Source: Catenisphaera adipataccumulans (GTDB lineage Bacteria > Bacillota_I > Bacilli_A > Erysipelotrichales > Erysipelotrichaceae). Taken from it: DNA of 64,000 bases. The first letter of the stretch is position 1, and the number at the start of each line of letters is the position of its first letter. The stretch spans positions 148,072 to 212,071 of the forward strand of contig NZ_JACHHK010000004.1 of the NCBI RefSeq assembly GCF_014202755.1. Direction: 5' to 3'. Shown piece after piece: positions 62,327-64,000 of this stretch. Position numbers and translations under genes: made by a program. The notes under the pieces are model-generated. The model was not told the origin of the DNA. It saw nothing but the letters and a program-made list of their open reading frames with translations, and did no database searches.

Positions 62327-64000
62327 TTGAAATGGAAGTCGCGTAAATTGATTTTTACTGCTGCTTCAGTTGCCGCCTTTTCATTTGGCTTTAAAATTGC
62401 AAGTACAGATGTTTTGGCAGAATCAGAAACAGCAGCACAACCGACCGCAATTTCTGAAAGCGGAGATTCAACAGTAACCAGCACAGATCCAGCTGCGGAA
62501 GAATCTGCAAAGGAAGATAACTCAGTTGATCGTGCATCAGAAGCTGAATCGACAAAAACGGAATCGACGAAAACCGAATCAACGGAAAAGAGTAAAACAA
62601 CTTCTGAAAAATTCAGCCGTGTTCAGAAAAATCAGGATCTTTATCAAGAAATCGAATCAAGTTCTGAAACAAGTACCGGGTCGACAACTAAAAGCGGATG
62701 GTCGGAAGATTACCAAAAATATTATGTAGACGGTATAGCTGTAATAGGCTTTAAAACCATTAATGGCAAAGATTATTATTTTAATGAAATAGGTATTAAA
62801 ACTATAGGTCAGAAAAACATTGGAGATTTTTGGTATTGTTTTTTAAAGAATCAAACAAATCCACTTAATAATGGAATAATGGTTAAAAAACAATTCTTTA
62901 ATTTAATTGGTACTTATCATGCTTCTTGGGATAATGACAAAACCGTATACTACGACGAAAATGGACATATGTTATACAATCAAAAGTTTTTAGATGGATA
63001 CTGGTATTGTTTTGATAAGTATTCTGGGGCGATGAAAACTGGATTTGTATTTTTAGGTACTGATTACCATGCTTCCTGGGATCATGATAAAACGGTTTAC
63101 TATGATGAGAATGGTCATATGGTTTATGACTTTCAGTACATTGATGGAAATTGGTATTATTTTAACGATAATTCTGGTGCAATGGCGACTGGTTTTATAG
63201 AAATACCAAAATCGTATTCAAATGCATTAAGTTCATCTTCTTATACTGTATATTTTATGCCAGATGGAAAAATGGTTTTTGGTCAAAAGAAAATCGGTAA
63301 ATATTGGTATTGTTTTCAAATAAATTCCGGAGCCATGATTACAGGTTTCATGAATTTAAATGAGTTATATCGTTCAAAAAATGAAGATGACAAAGTTGCA
63401 TACTATGATAAATATGGTCATATGTTATATAAGCAACAAAAAATCGACGGTTATTGGTATTGTTTTGATAAATATTCAGGTGCAATGAAAACAGGGTTTG
63501 TTACCCTGAAAGGCGATTATCACTCCGCAAAAGAACGAGACAAGACAGTATACTATGACGAAAATGGACATATGCTTTACACGCAGCAGCACATTGGAGA
63601 TTATTGGTATTGTTTTGATAAATATTCAGGTGCAATGAAAACAGGATTTGTTACCCTGGCAGGTGATTATCATTCTGCAAAAGAAAGTGACAAGACAGTA
63701 TATTATGACAGCAATGGACATATGCTGTATAAACAAAAGCGCATTGGAAATTTCTGGTATTGTTTTGATAAATATTCCGGTGCAATGAAAACAGGATTTG
63801 TCAATCTGACTGGCGATTATCATTCAGCAATAGAGGGCGATAAGACAGTATACTATGACGAAAATGGACATATGCTTTACAAGCAGCAGCACATTGGAGA
63901 TTATTGGTATTGTTTTGATAAATATTCCGGTGCAATGAAAACAGGATTTGTCAATCTGACTGGCGATTATCATTCAGCAATAGAGGGCGATAAGACAGTA
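62327..64000 (+). CDS. Secreted cell-wall-binding repeat protein, 3' end outside window
   Basis: An open frame starts with TTG at 62327 (GAAAGAGGG upstream) and runs off the right edge. It encodes at least 558 residues. Residues 1-35 are a signal peptide (MKWKSRKLIFTAASVAAF, then FGFKIAST…VLA). A Ser/Thr/Glu-rich linker with an ESTKT micro-repeat follows to about residue 115. From about residue 130 there are tandem 50-residue units; the 150-bp period is exact from 62941 (equivalent positions 62941, 63091, 63241, 63391, 63541, 63691, 63841, 63991). Each unit contains YDENGHMLY, then IGxYWYCFDKYSGAMKTGF and xGDYHSAKExDKTVY. The pattern belongs to the choline/glucan-binding (CW_binding) group. 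Nearly every unit has a Cys in WYC, uncommon for secreted repeats. No catalytic domain is yet visible. Confidence 0.85.
   Translation, partial: MKWKSRKLIFTAASVAAFSFGFKIASTDVLAESETAAQPTAISESGDSTVTSTDPAAEESAKEDNSVDRASEAESTKTESTKTESTEKSKTTSEKFSRVQKNQDLYQEIESSSETSTGSTTKSGWSEDYQKYYVDGIAVIGFKTINGKDYYFNEIGIKTIGQKNIGDFWYCFLKNQTNPLNNGIMVKKQFFNLIGTYHASWDNDKTVYYDENGHMLYNQKFLDGYWYCFDKYSGAMKTGFVFLGTDYHASWDHDKTVYYDENGHMVYDFQYIDGNWYYFNDNSGAMATGFIEIPKSYSNALSSSSYTVYFMPDGKMVFGQKKIGKYWYCFQINSGAMITGFMNLNELYRSKNEDDKVAYYDKYGHMLYKQQKIDGYWYCFDKYSGAMKTGFVTLKGDYHSAKERDKTVYYDENGHMLYTQQHIGDYWYCFDKYSGAMKTGFVTLAGDYHSAKESDKTVYYDSNGHMLYKQKRIGNFWYCFDKYSGAMKTGFVNLTGDYHSAIEGDKTVYYDENGHMLYKQQHIGDYWYCFDKYSGAMKTGFVNLTGDYHSAIEGDKTV
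62941..64000 (+). repeat. 150-bp tandem repeat array inside the wall-binding gene
   Basis: Seven complete 150-bp units and the start of the next. The earlier units have diverged; the two last are almost identical (63776-63850 against 63926-64000), showing recent duplication. Repeats continue beyond the window. Confidence 0.85.

Noticed and set aside
63626..63823. Minus-strand 65-codon frame in the repeat array
   Set aside because: It is produced by the repeated sequence on the opposite strand and has no independent support.

Overview
The window looks like a chromosomal segment of a low-to-moderate GC Bacillota, most likely of the Erysipelotrichia/Erysipelotrichaceae type. Reasons: two type III glutamine synthetases, pyruvate phosphate dikinase, many PTS genes, a cre-like CcpA site at the ppdK promoter, a Gram-positive style glycerophosphate transferase, and a cell-wall-binding repeat protein. 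The taxon is an inference, since no rRNA or tRNA is present. No CRISPR array, complete insertion sequence or prophage was seen.

Layout. 1-8 kb holds housekeeping genes: the 3' part of aspS, an NSS-family transporter, a probable 6S RNA, an HD-domain protein with a nitroreductase, rpmB (minus strand), and the mraY-murD-uppP wall precursor operon. 8-16.3 kb holds gldA, trpS, an Spx-like regulator with a Cys-rich tail, an OpgB/LtaS-like sulfatase-fold transferase, ppdK and a MalY/PatB C-S lyase. 16.3-28 kb is a nitrogen assimilation region. The minus-strand operon glnN-asnB-gltB-gltD is preceded by a leader with a terminator that competes with a small hexaloop hairpin. Divergent from it lies a type I glutamine synthetase-like gene whose flap glutamate is replaced by lysine. 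That gene overlaps a gene for an ANTAR antiterminator with a phosphorylation-blind receiver. Together they could form a glutamine-sensing antitermination circuit. The same plus-strand unit continues with a YbaK deacylase, a GH13 glucosidase and an MDR reductase.

30.7-49 kb is AT-richer accessory DNA. It holds an orphan GIY-YIG protein, a broken DnaQ/BRCT exonuclease gene, and two sugar PTS clusters. The first is a galactitol-type PTS (MtlR-like regulator, class II aldolase, MDR dehydrogenase, EIIB, EIIC, EIIA, YcxB-like protein) ending in an AraM/AraL-like pair that could convert DHAP to glycerol-1-phosphate and then glycerol. The second is a mannose-type PTS (EIIA, B, C, D) with a ChbG-like deacetylase, a KDPG-type aldolase and a D-2-hydroxyacid dehydrogenase. 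It is divergent from a LevR-like regulator that appears to have lost its sigma-54 contact loop.

49-54 kb is a likely murein/dipeptide recycling operon: dipeptide epimerase, DUF819 transporter and CocE/NonD hydrolase. 53.6-62.2 kb holds a YxjG/MetE-like methyltransferase, a second glnN, an AI-2E family permease, an ankyrin-like small protein, a WYL regulator, a DUF2779 exonuclease and a zinc-dependent phospholipase C-like protein. The right end is an incomplete secreted wall-binding protein built of 150-bp repeats.
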